Source: an uncultured Prevotella sp.
GTDB lineage: Bacteria; Bacteroidota; Bacteroidia; Bacteroidales; Bacteroidaceae
Assembly: GCA_947165435.1 (NCBI GenBank)
Contig: CAMVAI010000010.1
Span: forward strand, 1-52,394
Length of the DNA stretch: 52,394 bases
Direction of reading: 5' to 3'
Numbering within the stretch: the stretch's first letter is position 1; each line of letters opens with the position of its first letter. Below are positions 1 to 8,601 of this stretch, piece after piece. The notes beneath the pieces are model-generated. The model searched no databases. It had not been told where the DNA came from and was given only the letters and a program-made list of their open reading frames with translations. A program made the position numbers and the translations under genes.

Positions 1-294
1 GTAGCCTCTCCACGATCACCAAGAGGCTCTCCACGAAAATTAGTGGCCTCTCCACAAGTCCTGTTTTTTTTGTCGGATTTCTAACCTGACATCTGCCCTC
101 CCTCGCAAAAATCCCCGATTTCATCGGGATTTTCCTGCTGTAAATATATATATATTGTGAAAAAGGAAAACATCCCGCACATCCCGCACATCTCGCACGT
201 GAAAAACTTTCTACAAACCAAGAGCTACGTGCGAGATGTGCGGGATGTGCGGGTTGTTTTTTTGTTAGCCTTATATACAACGCGCACGATGAAA
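1..294 (-). repeat. Left copy of composite intergenic repeat module
   Basis: Read on the minus strand, this stretch follows the nuclease gene. It contains a 34-bp hairpin (arms 167-200 and 227-260, one mismatch, 26-nt loop), an AT-rich run (141-155), a smaller dyad (107-133), and then the start of an array of 21-nt units (35-55, 14-34, and a partial unit 1-13). It matches 36338-36630 in inverted orientation with only about a dozen differences by eye. The window edge cuts the array, so its full length is unknown. No gene is visible within it. Role unknown. Confidence 0.85.
107..133. terminator. Dyad with A/T flanks, possible bidirectional terminator
   Basis: A short inverted repeat around GATTTCATC is flanked by A-run and T-run, so either strand could give a stem followed by U residues. 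The same dyad recurs at 36509-36536 and 22463-22490. It lies downstream of the nuclease gene. Assignment as a terminator is inference. Confidence 0.35.
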
Positions 295-319
295 CGGGCA
301 AAATAATTGGTGTTCTTCG

Positions 320-1942
320 CTACTTCACCTGCACGATGCGGTAGCTGTCGATGGTGCGGCGGTCCTGACTGATGTTCATGCCCACAGCCCAGACGGGGCG
401 CGCATCGGCGGCGAAGCGCACGGCGTAGTCTTTCTTGATAATCTGGTCGGTGGCCTCGTCAGCGCTTTTGCCATATTTAAGCTCAATGATATAGATGCCG
501 TGGGGCAGCTTCAGGGCAATGTCCATGCGGCCGTCTGCGGTCTGGCTTTCTGCTTCCACGTCGGCCCCGAAACCCATCAGTGCGGCATAGATGAGCGACT
601 GATAGAGTTGCTCGTTCTGGTTCTTGTCGGTGATGGAGTAAGGTATGCCTGCATACCAGCGGCGAATAGTCTCAACGAACTCCTCGAATGAAATCTCCTT
701 GAATTGCAGGTCGGTAAAAGCATTGCCCAGTGTGTCGCCGCTGCCCACATAGTCCTCCATGTAGTACTTGTAGAGCGACTTGGCAAATCCCTCGCGCACC
801 TCGCCGTTGGGGAATCCCAACGTGAACTTCCTGGTGAGGGGATTAAAGTGCTTCAGCGTCAGGTAGCCGCTTTGGAAGAGTACGGGTATGGGGTCGCTGA
901 TACGCTCGGTGGGGGCGTCGAAGCGGTCGAGTGTGGCCTGGAAGTGCTCTATCTGCTGCAGGCTGATGTTGTGGCGCCGCATCACGTTGACCAGCATCGT
1001 GGGCGTGCCGGTGGAGAACCAGAAGTTCATGATGTCACCCATGGCGAAGGCGTTGATGAGGCTCCACGGGCAGTAGATGTCGGTGAAGTTCTTGGTGAAG
1101 TGATAGCCGTCGTAGGTTTCCTTCAGCTTGGCCACGATGTCGTCGTAAGTAAAGCGCATGCCCCAGCGGCTGTAGGTCTTGTCCATCTTCTCCGTCAGCA
1201 GTTCGATGTCTGGCTTCATCGTGGTGAGCAGTTCCTCCTCGGTGATGCCGCAGACGGCCTCGTAGTTCTGGTCGAAAGTCATCTGCTGCAGGTTGTTCAG
1301 CTCGCTGAACACGGAGAGCTGCGAGAACTTCGATATGCCCGTGAGGAACACGAAGCGCAGATACTGGGCCTGTGCCTTCAGCGGCGAGAAGAGGTTGCGT
1401 ATGCGGTTGCGTATGTAGTCCTGCAGGTCGGGGTCGCTGATGCTGTCGAGCATTGGCGCATCATACTCGTCGATGAGGATGACCACCCGCTCGCCGGTCT
1501 GCTTGTAAGCTGTTTCTATAAGGCGCGTCAGACGGGCGTCATAGTTGGTAGGGTCTGCCGGGTTGGTGATGCCGAATCTGTTTTCCTGCTGCTCCAAAAT
1601 GACGTTGATGGTTCCGTGTACCCGCTCCTTCTCATAGAACTTCCCGTTCGAGAGGTCGAGGCGTATGACGGGGTACTTGCGCCATTCCTTCTCCTTATCA
1701 TATATATACAGCCCCTCGAACAGCTCCTTGCGGCCCTCGAAGTAGCAGCGCAGGGTATCTACGAACAGCGACTTGCCGAACCGGCGCGGACGGCTGAGGA
1801 AGAAGTTGACGGCATCTGTAGATACCATCTTCCACACATATTCCGTCTTGTCAATATACACCGAGCCGCGCTGGCGTATCCAGTCGAACATCTGTACACC
1901 CACGGCATAGCCCCTGCGTTTCTCTTCTGTCTGTTCCATCAT
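320..1942 (-). CDS. AAA-ATPase-like protein with C-terminal PD-(D/E)XK nuclease domain
   Basis: This 540-residue protein has the architecture of the AAA-ATPase_like plus DUF1703 (PD-(D/E)XK) family, which is greatly expanded in Bacteroidetes. A P-loop variant (RPRRFGKS, residues 51-58) and a Walker B strand ending IDEYD (157-161) are visible. The C-terminal nuclease signature has D474 followed by E487-x-K489. The biological role of the family is not established; links to mobile DNA or defence are proposed. The gene stands alone with its own promoter, and both flanks match the gene-less repeat copy near 36.3 kb. It therefore looks like the cargo or engine of a dispersing unit. M1 or M2 could be the start; the difference is one residue. 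Confidence 0.9.
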   Translation of the reverse strand: MMEQTEEKRRGYAVGVQMFDWIRQRGSVYIDKTEYVWKMVSTDAVNFFLSRPRRFGKSLFVDTLRCYFEGRKELFEGLYIYDKEKEWRKYPVIRLDLSNGKFYEKERVHGTINVILEQQENRFGITNPADPTNYDARLTRLIETAYKQTGERVVILIDEYDAPMLDSISDPDLQDYIRNRIRNLFSPLKAQAQYLRFVFLTGISKFSQLSVFSELNNLQQMTFDQNYEAVCGITEEELLTTMKPDIELLTEKMDKTYSRWGMRFTYDDIVAKLKETYDGYHFTKNFTDIYCPWSLINAFAMGDIMNFWFSTGTPTMLVNVMRRHNISLQQIEHFQATLDRFDAPTERISDPIPVLFQSGYLTLKHFNPLTRKFTLGFPNGEVREGFAKSLYKYYMEDYVGSGDTLGNAFTDLQFKEISFEEFVETIRRWYAGIPYSITDKNQNEQLYQSLIYAALMGFGADVEAESQTADGRMDIALKLPHGIYIIELKYGKSADEATDQIIKKDYAVRFAADARPVWAVGMNISQDRRTIDSYRIVQVK

Positions 1943-1981
1943 GCGCTGTCAATATTTTGTCGTTATTCAACAATTCATTGG

Positions 1982-2012
1982 CAAAGATAGCCTTTTTTCT
2001 TCAGACTGCCAA
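1982..2012 (-). promoter_or_regulatory. Promoter of the nuclease gene
   Basis: On the minus strand a -33 TTG (2010-2012) is separated by 20 nt from TATCTTTG (1982-1989), matching the Bacteroidetes consensus TAnnTTTG. It lies about 40 nt upstream of the start codon. The surrounding 50 nt (about 1983-2033) recur almost unchanged at 36291-36343. Confidence 0.7.
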
Positions 2013-2102
2013 GAAAAATCGGATATTTTCAGGCGGAATTCTTTTTCTTTCCTTCCGCTTATTTTGGCCCTGTATGCTTTTGCTGTTGGCGATGTAGCCA
2101 GC

Positions 2103-3332
2103 TCAGCGCAGCAAGCGGCGTGAGAAATAGCGCACGGGATACCAGACGCTGACGAATCCGACAGCGATGACGGTGAGGAAGATGAGCAGTACGTCGGTGG
2201 GGTGAACGCTGACAGGATAGGCATTCACCACAAAATTGCCCTCGCTGGCCCCTAAACGTACCAATCCATAGACCTGCTGCAGCCAGCAGAGCAGCAGTCC
2301 TACGGCGATGCCCACGACGGCACCGATGGCACTGATCATGCGGCCTTCGAAGAGGAATACGCGCGTAATCTGTCGGTCGGAGGCTCCCAGGTTACGCAGT
2401 GTCACCACGTCGTCGCGCTTGTCGATGATGAGCATCGACAGCGAACCGATGATATTGAAACAGGCAATGACGAGGATGAACGTCAGGAAGATATATGCCA
2501 ACAGCTTTTCCACCTTCATGATGCGGAACGTGTCGTCTTGCTGCTCGTAGCGGTCGAGTACACGGAAGCGGTCGCCGCCTATCTGCTGCAGTTCCGACTT
2601 GACACGCTCAAAATCGCTGCCGGGCTTCAGCCTCAGTTCCAGCGACGACAGGCGGCCCTCCTGGTCGAAGAGTCGGCGCGTAAAGGCGATGGACGTCAGG
2701 ATGTAGTGCTTGTCGTACTTGCCCTGCTTCATGCAGAATACCACACCCGGCGAGAAGAGCTCGTCTTCCACGAAGCCGTCCATCGGGTTGGCCACGTTCA
2801 CCTGTCCTTGACGGCGGGGCGCAAAAATCTTCAGCGGCTCGGTGTAAGTATAGCCCAGGCCCAGCTGATAGGCTATGCCCAGGCCGGGGATGCCATAGTC
2901 GATGTCGGCGGCATGCAGGTCGAACTCGCCGTCGCCCTCCAGGATTTCGCGGATATGCGTCAGCCGGTCAAAATTGTCGTCAACACCCTTCACCTTCACC
3001 ATCATCTGGCGGTCGCCATAGACGGCCAGCGCCTGGTCTTCCAAGGCGTCGGTGGCCACGTCAATCTCCGGCAGCTGGCGCATCTTCACCAGCAGCGGGT
3101 CGTCGGCAGCAGCCGTCTTGCCCCTGACGGGCAGCACCTTCAGCTGCGGGTCCATCTGGGTGAAGAACGAGGCCACCAGATCGTGGAAGCCGTTGAACAC
3201 CGACAGCGTGACCACCAAGGCCATCGTGGCAACAGCGACACCTGCCACAGAGATGCCGCTGATGATATTGATGGCGTGGGTCGATTTCTTTGAAAAGAGA
3301 TACCGCCGTGCGATGTAGAACGGGAAATTCAT
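2103..3332 (-). CDS. FtsX-like ABC transporter permease (LolC/LolE type)
   Basis: The 409-residue protein is an inner-membrane subunit of the LolCDE/MacB permease class, which in this family extracts lipoproteins from the inner membrane. Residues about 22-46 form the first membrane helix. A large periplasmic domain follows to about 275, and then three helices form the FtsX domain (about 281-305, 335-360, 378-400). The N-terminal segment with YIARRYLFSKK is typical of Bacteroidetes LolE-like proteins. It lies downstream of rbfA on the same strand, separated by 114 bp containing a 19-nt tandem repeat. No LolD ATPase is in the window. Whether it is the true Lol subunit or a paralogue cannot be settled from sequence alone. 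Confidence 0.9.
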   Translation of the reverse strand: MNFPFYIARRYLFSKKSTHAINIISGISVAGVAVATMALVVTLSVFNGFHDLVASFFTQMDPQLKVLPVRGKTAAADDPLLVKMRQLPEIDVATDALEDQALAVYGDRQMMVKVKGVDDNFDRLTHIREILEGDGEFDLHAADIDYGIPGLGIAYQLGLGYTYTEPLKIFAPRRQGQVNVANPMDGFVEDELFSPGVVFCMKQGKYDKHYILTSIAFTRRLFDQEGRLSSLELRLKPGSDFERVKSELQQIGGDRFRVLDRYEQQDDTFRIMKVEKLLAYIFLTFILVIACFNIIGSLSMLIIDKRDDVVTLRNLGASDRQITRVFLFEGRMISAIGAVVGIAVGLLLCWLQQVYGLVRLGASEGNFVVNAYPVSVHPTDVLLIFLTVIAVGFVSVWYPVRYFSRRLLR

Positions 3333-3363
3333 TATCGTGAGGTAAAGTGCTGTCTGCGATTGT

Positions 3364-3420
3364 CGGTGATTATCGGAATAATCGGTGATTGTCAGAATAA
3401 TCGGTGATTATCGGAATAAT
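3364..3420. repeat. Three tandem 19-nt units in the rbfA-permease spacer
   Basis: Units start at 3364, 3383 and 3402, each beginning CGGTGATT and ending GAATAAT, with a partial fourth. The middle unit differs at two positions. The repeat fills the short spacer between two co-oriented genes. Function unknown. Confidence 0.8.
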
Positions 3421-3446
3421 CGGTGACAGTCCGTAAAGTCCGATGC

Positions 3447-3782
3447 CTATTTCTTCAGCAGTTCGTCTATGCGTTCGATATAGTCGAGCGAGTCGTCTAT
3501 GAAGAAGCGCAGCTCGGGCACGATGCGCAGCTGGTAGCGCACGCGGGTGCCCAGCTCGTAGCGAATCTGCTTCTCGTTGCGCGTGATGTTCTGTATCAGC
3601 TCTTCACCGCGCTCCGACGGGAAGATGCTCAGATAGGCGGTACACACGCTCAGGTCGGGCGAAATCTTCGTGCGCGTCACGCTGACCATCACCCCATGTA
3701 AGGAGCGCGTCTGCTCCTGGAAAATCAAACTGAGTTCCTTCTGGAGCAGACGCGCTATCTTGTTCTGTCTTGTCTCCTGCAT
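3447..3782 (-). CDS. rbfA: Ribosome-binding factor A
   Basis: This 111-residue protein has the size and sequence pattern of RbfA, a KH-fold protein that binds the 30S subunit and assists late 16S rRNA processing and cold adaptation. The start (RQNKIARLLQKELSLIF) and the central TKISPDLSVCTAYLSIF strand are typical. The stop codon of the upstream FKBP gene region ends only 2 bp before this start, so co-transcription is likely. The length is normal for the family. Confidence 0.95.
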   Translation of the reverse strand: MQETRQNKIARLLQKELSLIFQEQTRSLHGVMVSVTRTKISPDLSVCTAYLSIFPSERGEELIQNITRNEKQIRYELGTRVRYQLRIVPELRFFIDDSLDYIERIDELLKK

Positions 3783-3784
3783 TA

Positions 3785-4669
3785 TTATTTCTTGGGATCT
3801 ACTTCGAGTAGTTCAATCTTGAAAATCAGCATCGAGAAAGGCTTGATGAGCGCTCCCTGCTGACGCTCGCCGTAGGCAAGCTCCTGCGGGATGTACACCT
3901 CCCAGATAGAACCGGCAGGCATGTGAACCAGGGCTTCGGTCCAACCCTTGATGACCTGGTTGGCACGGAACTCGGTGGGCTGACCGCGCTTGTAAGAGCT
4001 GTCGAACACGCTGTCGTTCAGCAGACGGCCCTCGTAGTGTACCTTCACACGCGACGTGTCCTTAGGCAGCGCGCCGGTGCCCTCTTTGATTACCTTGTAC
4101 TGCACACCGCTGGGCAGCACCTTCACGCCCTCTTTCTTGGCGTTGGCCTTCAGGAAGTCTTCGCCCTCCTTCTTGTTCGGGCCGAACTCCTTCTCCAGGT
4201 TCTTGGCCTTGATAGAGCGCATCAGGTTCTGAGCGACAACCTGTGCCGAATCGACCGTCATCAGACCACCCTTGCCGGTGGTGCCGCTGATGAAGCCTGC
4301 CATGAAGTTCTTCAGCGAAATGGTCTTGGTAGAGTCCTCGCCGAACAGCTCGTGGTTGATACCCTTCACCATCTGGTTCGAAATCTGCTGACCAATCTGG
4401 ATACCGGCATAGTAGGCGGCCTTCTTCTTGTCGTCGCCGGCGTTGGCTCCCTCGTTCAGTCCCTTGATGAACTCGTCCATATAGGCGGTGTCAACACCCA
4501 GGCGACCTACGAGATAATCTTTCAGACCCTGTGTCTGTGCCATACCGATGGCATAGCTTACAGTGTCCACGTCACTACGAAGGTTGGCCTTCGGAGTACC
4601 GTTACCGCATGATGCGTACACCACTACGGTCAATACAGCTGCAATAGCAGCAAATGTTAACTTTCTCAT
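3785..4669 (-). CDS. FKBP-type peptidyl-prolyl isomerase, predicted lipoprotein
   Basis: The protein (294 residues) should catalyse cis-trans isomerisation of proline bonds in the periplasm. A hydrophobic N-terminus ends in YASC with Cys21, a plausible lipobox, so an outer-membrane lipoprotein is likely. Residues about 35-190 form the FKBP_N dimerisation region. Residues about 200-292 form the FKBP_C catalytic domain with the conserved VHYEGRL, VFDSS, IKGWTEAL and LAYGER segments. It sits 19 bp downstream of a second FKBP gene and directly upstream of rbfA. It resembles Mip/FkpA-type chaperone isomerases. Confidence 0.93.
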   Translation of the reverse strand: MRKLTFAAIAAVLTVVVYASCGNGTPKANLRSDVDTVSYAIGMAQTQGLKDYLVGRLGVDTAYMDEFIKGLNEGANAGDDKKKAAYYAGIQIGQQISNQMVKGINHELFGEDSTKTISLKNFMAGFISGTTGKGGLMTVDSAQVVAQNLMRSIKAKNLEKEFGPNKKEGEDFLKANAKKEGVKVLPSGVQYKVIKEGTGALPKDTSRVKVHYEGRLLNDSVFDSSYKRGQPTEFRANQVIKGWTEALVHMPAGSIWEVYIPQELAYGERQQGALIKPFSMLIFKIELLEVDPKK

Positions 4670-4688
4670 TACTTTTGTTTATTGTTTT

Positions 4689-5294
4689 TTACATTACTTG
4701 AATTAACTCTACATCGAATATCAGGGCTGCGAAGGGAGGTATGGAGCCGCCTGCGCCACCCTCGCCGTAAGCCAGACGGTAGGGGATGAAGAAACGGTAT
4801 TTAGCACCCTCCTGCATCAGCTGCAGGCCCTCGGTCCAACCGGCTATCACCTGCTGCAGGCCGAACACGGCAGGCTCGCCGCGCTGCACGCTGCTGTCGA
4901 ACACCGTGCCGTCGATGAGGAAACCCTCGTAGTGGCACTTCACCGAGTCCTTGGCGGTAGGCTTCTTGCCGTTGCCCTCGCGCAGCACCTGATACTGCAG
5001 ACCGCTGGGCAGCGTCTTCACGCCTTCCTTCTTGGCGTTCTCGGCCAGGTATTTCTCGCCGGCCTCCTTGTGAACCTTGCCCTGCTCGGCACGCTGGCGG
5101 TTGATTTTCTCTTCCTGGGCAGCAAAATACTCCTGCACAATGCGCTGGGCCTCGCTGCTCTTCACCTTCAGCTCGTTGCCGGCCAGCACGTCCTTGACAG
5201 CCTGAGCGAAGTCGTCGATATTCAGCTCGCGGCCACCCATGTTAGCCAACTGGGTGCCGATGCCGATACCTAATGCGTAACTTACTTTATCCAT
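4689..5294 (-). CDS. FKBP-type peptidyl-prolyl isomerase without signal peptide
   Basis: The 201-residue isomerase starts directly in the FKBP_N helical region (MDKVSYALGIGIGTQ), with no signal sequence, so it is probably cytoplasmic. The catalytic FKBP_C domain covers about residues 105-200 and has CHYEGFL, VFDSS, IAGWTEGLQ and LAYGEGGAGG. It is a paralogue of the following lipoprotein isomerase, and the two form a tandem pair with one cytoplasmic and one exported member. It is first in the likely operon that continues to rbfA. Confidence 0.93.
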   Translation of the reverse strand: MDKVSYALGIGIGTQLANMGGRELNIDDFAQAVKDVLAGNELKVKSSEAQRIVQEYFAAQEEKINRQRAEQGKVHKEAGEKYLAENAKKEGVKTLPSGLQYQVLREGNGKKPTAKDSVKCHYEGFLIDGTVFDSSVQRGEPAVFGLQQVIAGWTEGLQLMQEGAKYRFFIPYRLAYGEGGAGGSIPPFAALIFDVELIQVM

Positions 5295-5372
5295 TCTTGT
5301 TTTCTTACCTTAATATATATGTATGTACCTTTTTACACTACTTGTTTTTTCGCTTTCTTCACAAATCGGGCG

Positions 5373-5380
5373 CAAAGTTA
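5373..5380 (-). promoter_or_regulatory. Promoter -7 element for the FKBP-rbfA operon
   Basis: TAACTTTG on the minus strand fits TAnnTTTG and lies 78 nt before the FKBP start. The upstream -33 element is less clear: a TTG is present at shorter than usual spacing. Confidence 0.5.
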
Positions 5381-5476
5381 TACAAAATATAGTAATCAAG
5401 GACAGAAAACGCAAAGGTTTTTCTTTTTTTAACTTAATCTTTGTACCTTTCCGTGATTTTGAAGCATAAAAATGAC

Positions 5477-5484
5477 TATATTTG
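5477..5484 (+). promoter_or_regulatory. Promoter -7 element for the Sir2 gene
   Basis: TATATTTG fits the -7 consensus and lies 27 nt before the Sir2 start. The nearest TTTTG upstream gives a 15-nt spacer, shorter than usual. Confidence 0.5.
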
Positions 5485-5511
5485 CAGTGAAAACTTTAAC
5501 TATCTATCATT

Positions 5512-6204
5512 ATGAGGAAAAAGATCGTTGTACTAACAGGTGCCGGAATGTCAGTGGAGAGCGGCTTGAAGACATTCCGCGATGCCGATGGCCTCTGGGA
5601 GAACTACCCGGTGGCCAAGGTGGCCACGCATGAAGGGTGGGAAGCCGACCCGACGCTGGTTACCAATTTCTACAACATGCTGCGCCGCAAGTGTGTGAAC
5701 GTTAAGCCCAACGAGGGTCACCGCCTGGTGGCTGAACTGGAGAAAGACTACGACGTGACGGTGGTGACACAGAATGTTGACAACCTGCACGAGGCAGCCG
5801 GCTCGACGCATGTCATCCATCTGCACGGCGAACTGATGAAGGTGTGCTCCAGCCGCGACGTGGACGACCCGCGCTACCAGCAGCTGCTGACCGCCGACAA
5901 CTGCGAGATAGCACCGGGCACGAAGGCCGGCGACGGCTCGCTGCTGCGCCCGTTCATCGTGTTCTTCGGCGAGGCGGTGCCCAACATCACGGTAGCGGCA
6001 GAGGTATGCCAGGAGGCCGACATCTTCGTCATCATCGGCACCTCGCTGGCGGTCTATCCTGCTGCCGGACTCATCCATTACGTGCGTCCGTCCGTGCCGG
6101 TGTATATCATCGACCCCAAGCCCGTCAATGCCGGCAGCCACCACATCACACAGATTCTGAAGGGAGCCTCCGACGGCATGCGCGAGCTTGTGGGCATGCT
6201 TTGA
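5512..6204 (+). CDS. Sir2-family NAD-dependent protein deacylase
   Basis: The enzyme (230 residues) removes acyl groups from lysines using NAD. The NAD-binding motif GAGMSVESG starts at residue 10, TQNVDN spans 86-91, and His105 in HLHGEL is the expected general base. It is the CobB/SIRT5-like class by overall pattern (FYN at 53-55, RPFIVFFGE). Two departures are visible. The usual four zinc cysteines are not present (only two Cys remain in the expected zone), and the position that holds Arg in the Tyr-x-x-Arg desuccinylase signature is Leu57 after Tyr54. Substrate range may therefore differ. It is divergent from the FKBP operon and convergent with mscS. Confidence 0.93.
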   Translation: MRKKIVVLTGAGMSVESGLKTFRDADGLWENYPVAKVATHEGWEADPTLVTNFYNMLRRKCVNVKPNEGHRLVAELEKDYDVTVVTQNVDNLHEAAGSTHVIHLHGELMKVCSSRDVDDPRYQQLLTADNCEIAPGTKAGDGSLLRPFIVFFGEAVPNITVAAEVCQEADIFVIIGTSLAVYPAAGLIHYVRPSVPVYIIDPKPVNAGSHHITQILKGASDGMRELVGML

Positions 6205-6247
6205 TGCCCACCTGATAGTGTCCGGGCTGTCGCGAAGCTTGCAGGTG

Positions 6248-7165
6248 CTATGAGCCCATCTGCTGGTAAATGCACAGCCCGAACGCGGGAGCCTCGGCGT
6301 AGGCGTGCTCCATGATTTCCGATATGGCGTGCTCGTAGGGCAGCGCGTCCTGTGCCGTCAGCCAGAACACGAACTCGACGGGCAGGCCGGTCGATGTGGC
6401 GTCCAGCTGGTGTACCATGATGATGTTCTCGCTGATGACGTCCTCTCGCCCGGCCAGCCACTGCTCCATGTGTTGCCGGTAGCGCGTCAGGTTCACCACG
6501 CCGTCGTCGCCGGCCTTGATGCTGCGGAAGTCGAAGAACACCTTGCGCACCACCTTGCGGCCGGGATTTTCCTTCATGCCCTTCCAGTTCTGGAACGAGC
6601 CCTCCACGAGGGTCTGCGGCGTGACGGTGATGATGGTATTGTCGAAGTTGCGAATCTTCACCGTGGTCAACTTAATATCCTCCACAATGCCGTCGGCTCC
6701 GGCTCCCGGCACGGTGATGCGGTCGCCCACCGCCACCATCTCGTTAGACGTGAGTCGGATGCCGGCCACCAGTCCTTTGATGGTGTCCTGGAAGGCCAGC
6801 ATCAGAATGGCCGACGCGGCACCCAGTCCGGCAAACAGCGTTGAAGGGTCTTTGTCGAGGATGATGGCCACAACGACGATGACGGCAATGAAGATGAACA
6901 CGATTTTCAGCACGCTGACCAGCGATTTGACATACTGCTGGTGGGGCAGCGGCCTTTGATTGCCTAACCGAAGGAACGAGTTGGCGAAATGTATCAGCAG
7001 CCAAGTGGTGACAATGGTCATGTAGATCGCCGTCAGCCGGTTTATCCACATCAGCAGCTGCGGATAGTCCGACAACTGCGTAGGCAAGTAGTTCCATACC
7101 ACGGCGGCAGGTATGACGATGCATACCACCACCCAAACAATGTATTTCCGAAATGTACTAACCAT
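6248..7165 (-). CDS. MscS-family mechanosensitive ion channel
   Basis: This 305-residue inner-membrane protein should open under membrane tension and release solutes on hypo-osmotic shock. Membrane segments lie at about 8-24, 42-62 and 83-103. The pore-lining helix is rich in Gly/Ala at 108-136 (AGLGAASAILMLAFQD). The MscS beta domain follows (VAVGDRITVPGAGADGIVEDI, split around residues 143-163) with a cytoplasmic C-terminal domain. It starts 23 bp after dacB ends, so the two are probably co-transcribed. Confidence 0.92.
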   Translation of the reverse strand: MVSTFRKYIVWVVVCIVIPAAVVWNYLPTQLSDYPQLLMWINRLTAIYMTIVTTWLLIHFANSFLRLGNQRPLPHQQYVKSLVSVLKIVFIFIAVIVVVAIILDKDPSTLFAGLGAASAILMLAFQDTIKGLVAGIRLTSNEMVAVGDRITVPGAGADGIVEDIKLTTVKIRNFDNTIITVTPQTLVEGSFQNWKGMKENPGRKVVRKVFFDFRSIKAGDDGVVNLTRYRQHMEQWLAGREDVISENIIMVHQLDATSTGLPVEFVFWLTAQDALPYEHAISEIMEHAYAEAPAFGLCIYQQMGS

Positions 7166-7188
7166 ATATCTTAAAACTGAAAAAGCCC

Positions 7189-8355
7189 TTATTCACACAG
7201 TGCCACGCACACCTTGTCCTGGAAGTCGCGCCCCAGGGCATTGCGCATCACGCCCTGGTTGATGATGGCGAAGCACAGCTGGTGGCCGTTGGCCGCCGTG
7301 CAGTAGCCTGCCAGGCTCGATATGCCGCTCACCGTGCCCGTCTTGGCCAGCACATTGCCCTCGGCCGCCGTGCCGCGCATGCGTTTCTCCAGCGTGCCAT
7401 CGACACCGGCTATGGGCAGCGTGGGCAGCAGGGCCTCGATGATAGCCGGTGTGTGCCAGGCGTGCCGCAGCAGCATGCACAGCAGCTCTGCCGACACGTA
7501 GTTGTAGAGCGACAGCCCCGAGCCATCGGCTATGCGGTAGGCATGGTGGCCCAGCCCCAACCGGGCTATCAGCTGGCGCGTCACGTTGCGGGCATCTGTG
7601 GCGCGGGCCACGCCCTTGCCTGCCGACGCTGCCGTCTGATAAAATACCGACTCGGCATAGAAATTGTCGCTCACCTTCATCATGCGCTCCATCACCTCCG
7701 TCAGCCGTCGGCGGTACGAGCCAATCATCTGGGCACGCTGGGGCACCTTGCCACTGCTCATCCGCACGCGCTCCAGGTTCACACCCTGACGGGCCACCTC
7801 CTCGGCAAACGTCTGCAGGAAGTTGTTCTTGCGCCCGATGGTCAGCGGCAGCAGCAGCGGGTTGTCGTCGTCCCAGCACCAGCCCTCGCCATAGTCCTTA
7901 GCCTCCTTCATCGTCTGGTCGGCCACGATTTGTCCGCAGATGCTGTCGATGTTCAGCGCCTTTACCAGCACCGCCATAGCCGTCACGTCGTCTAACGTCA
8001 GCATGGGGTCGAAGCCGCCCACGCAGTAGATGTTGCCGTTCAGTGTCCGCCCGTCTATCGTGCCGGTATAGTACAGCCGCGTCTCGTATTCGTAGTCGCT
8101 GCCCAAGCAGTCGAGTGCCGTGATGGCCGTCACCACCTTCATGGTCGATGCCGGGCGCATCAGCTGCTGTTGGTTGTATGCAAACAGCATCGAGTCGGCC
8201 GTCAGGTCATAGACCATCAGCCCCACCTGCGATGTCTGGAACATACGGTCGCGCAGCAGCGAGTCAAGCTTCACCTGCAGTGCCTCCTGGGCTGCTGCCG
8301 CCAGACTGCCGCACGCTATAATAACAAGGAATATCAGTGCTTTTATTTTCATCAT
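7189..8355 (-). CDS. dacB: D-alanyl-D-alanine carboxypeptidase/endopeptidase (PBP4, family S13)
   Basis: The 388-residue periplasmic enzyme trims or cuts peptidoglycan cross-links. The three penicillin-binding motifs are present: SxxK as Ser70-Thr-Met-Lys73, SDN in the segment MKVSDNFYAES, and KTG in LAKTGTVSG. The N-terminus is a signal sequence. It could be processed at AAA-Q22 or, given IIAC at 12-15, as a lipoprotein. The promoter -7 box lies only 7 nt before the start codon, so the leader is very short. mscS follows immediately. Confidence 0.94.
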   Translation of the reverse strand: MMKIKALIFLVIIACGSLAAAAQEALQVKLDSLLRDRMFQTSQVGLMVYDLTADSMLFAYNQQQLMRPASTMKVVTAITALDCLGSDYEYETRLYYTGTIDGRTLNGNIYCVGGFDPMLTLDDVTAMAVLVKALNIDSICGQIVADQTMKEAKDYGEGWCWDDDNPLLLPLTIGRKNNFLQTFAEEVARQGVNLERVRMSSGKVPQRAQMIGSYRRRLTEVMERMMKVSDNFYAESVFYQTAASAGKGVARATDARNVTRQLIARLGLGHHAYRIADGSGLSLYNYVSAELLCMLLRHAWHTPAIIEALLPTLPIAGVDGTLEKRMRGTAAEGNVLAKTGTVSGISSLAGYCTAANGHQLCFAIINQGVMRNALGRDFQDKVCVALCE

Positions 8356-8362
8356 GTATCTG

Positions 8363-8370
8363 CAAAGGTA
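8363..8370 (-). promoter_or_regulatory. Promoter -7 element directly in front of dacB
   Basis: TACCTTTG on the minus strand ends 7 nt before the ATG, with a TTG 18 nt upstream of it. If used, the dacB transcript would start almost at the start codon. It lies just after the end of the Rpn gene fragment. Confidence 0.55.
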
Positions 8371-8411
8371 ATTATATTCCGCTCAGAGCAATGCAATCTC
8401 GTCGGCAGGAA

Positions 8412-8546
8412 GCCCAGCAGCTCCACGATGGTCACCTTCTCACCCACAAGCACGGAGATGAGCCCCTCGAAGATGACGAAGTCGGCCTTGTTGCGCAGCA
8501 TGTGCTTCGCGGCCCAGTCGAAACGGATGAATCTTGTTCTCTGCAT
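8412..8546 (-). pseudogene. Truncated N-terminus of an Rpn/PD-(D/E)XK transposase-family gene
   Basis: About 45 residues starting MQRTRFIRFDWAAKHMLRNK and ending near VTIVELL match the well-known N-terminus of the Bacteroidetes Rpn/PDDEXK_2 nuclease family (FDWAxKxxLRxKxxFxxLEGF). The similarity then stops, and the frame runs out just before dacB. The catalytic part is missing, so this is a remnant. Its promoter is intact (8571-8601). Confidence 0.7.
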
Positions 8547-8570
8547 AGCTCTTTCCTTTTTTCTGTGCCA

Positions 8571-8601
8571 CAAAGGTAAGCATTATTTCCGAAACAACAA
8601 A
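8571..8601 (-). promoter_or_regulatory. Intact promoter of the Rpn remnant
   Basis: TTTG (8598-8601) and TACCTTTG (8571-8578) are separated by exactly 19 nt on the minus strand. Transcription from here would cross the remnant and enter dacB. Confidence 0.65.

Larger units (their letters stand above)
1..2033 (-). mobile_element. Candidate gene-bearing repeat unit (promoter, nuclease gene, hairpin, 21-nt array)
   Basis: The promoter segment and the downstream module are both shared with the locus at 36291-36818, while the 1.6-kb gene between them is absent there. The simplest reading is that this is a unit that moves or is copied as a whole. No terminal inverted repeats or target duplication can be defined because the left end leaves the window. 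Inference only. Confidence 0.4.

Noticed and set aside
704..1990. Long plus-strand frame opposite the nuclease gene
   Set aside because: It overlaps the minus-strand gene that has clear Walker motifs and a promoter; its translation shows no recognisable domain.
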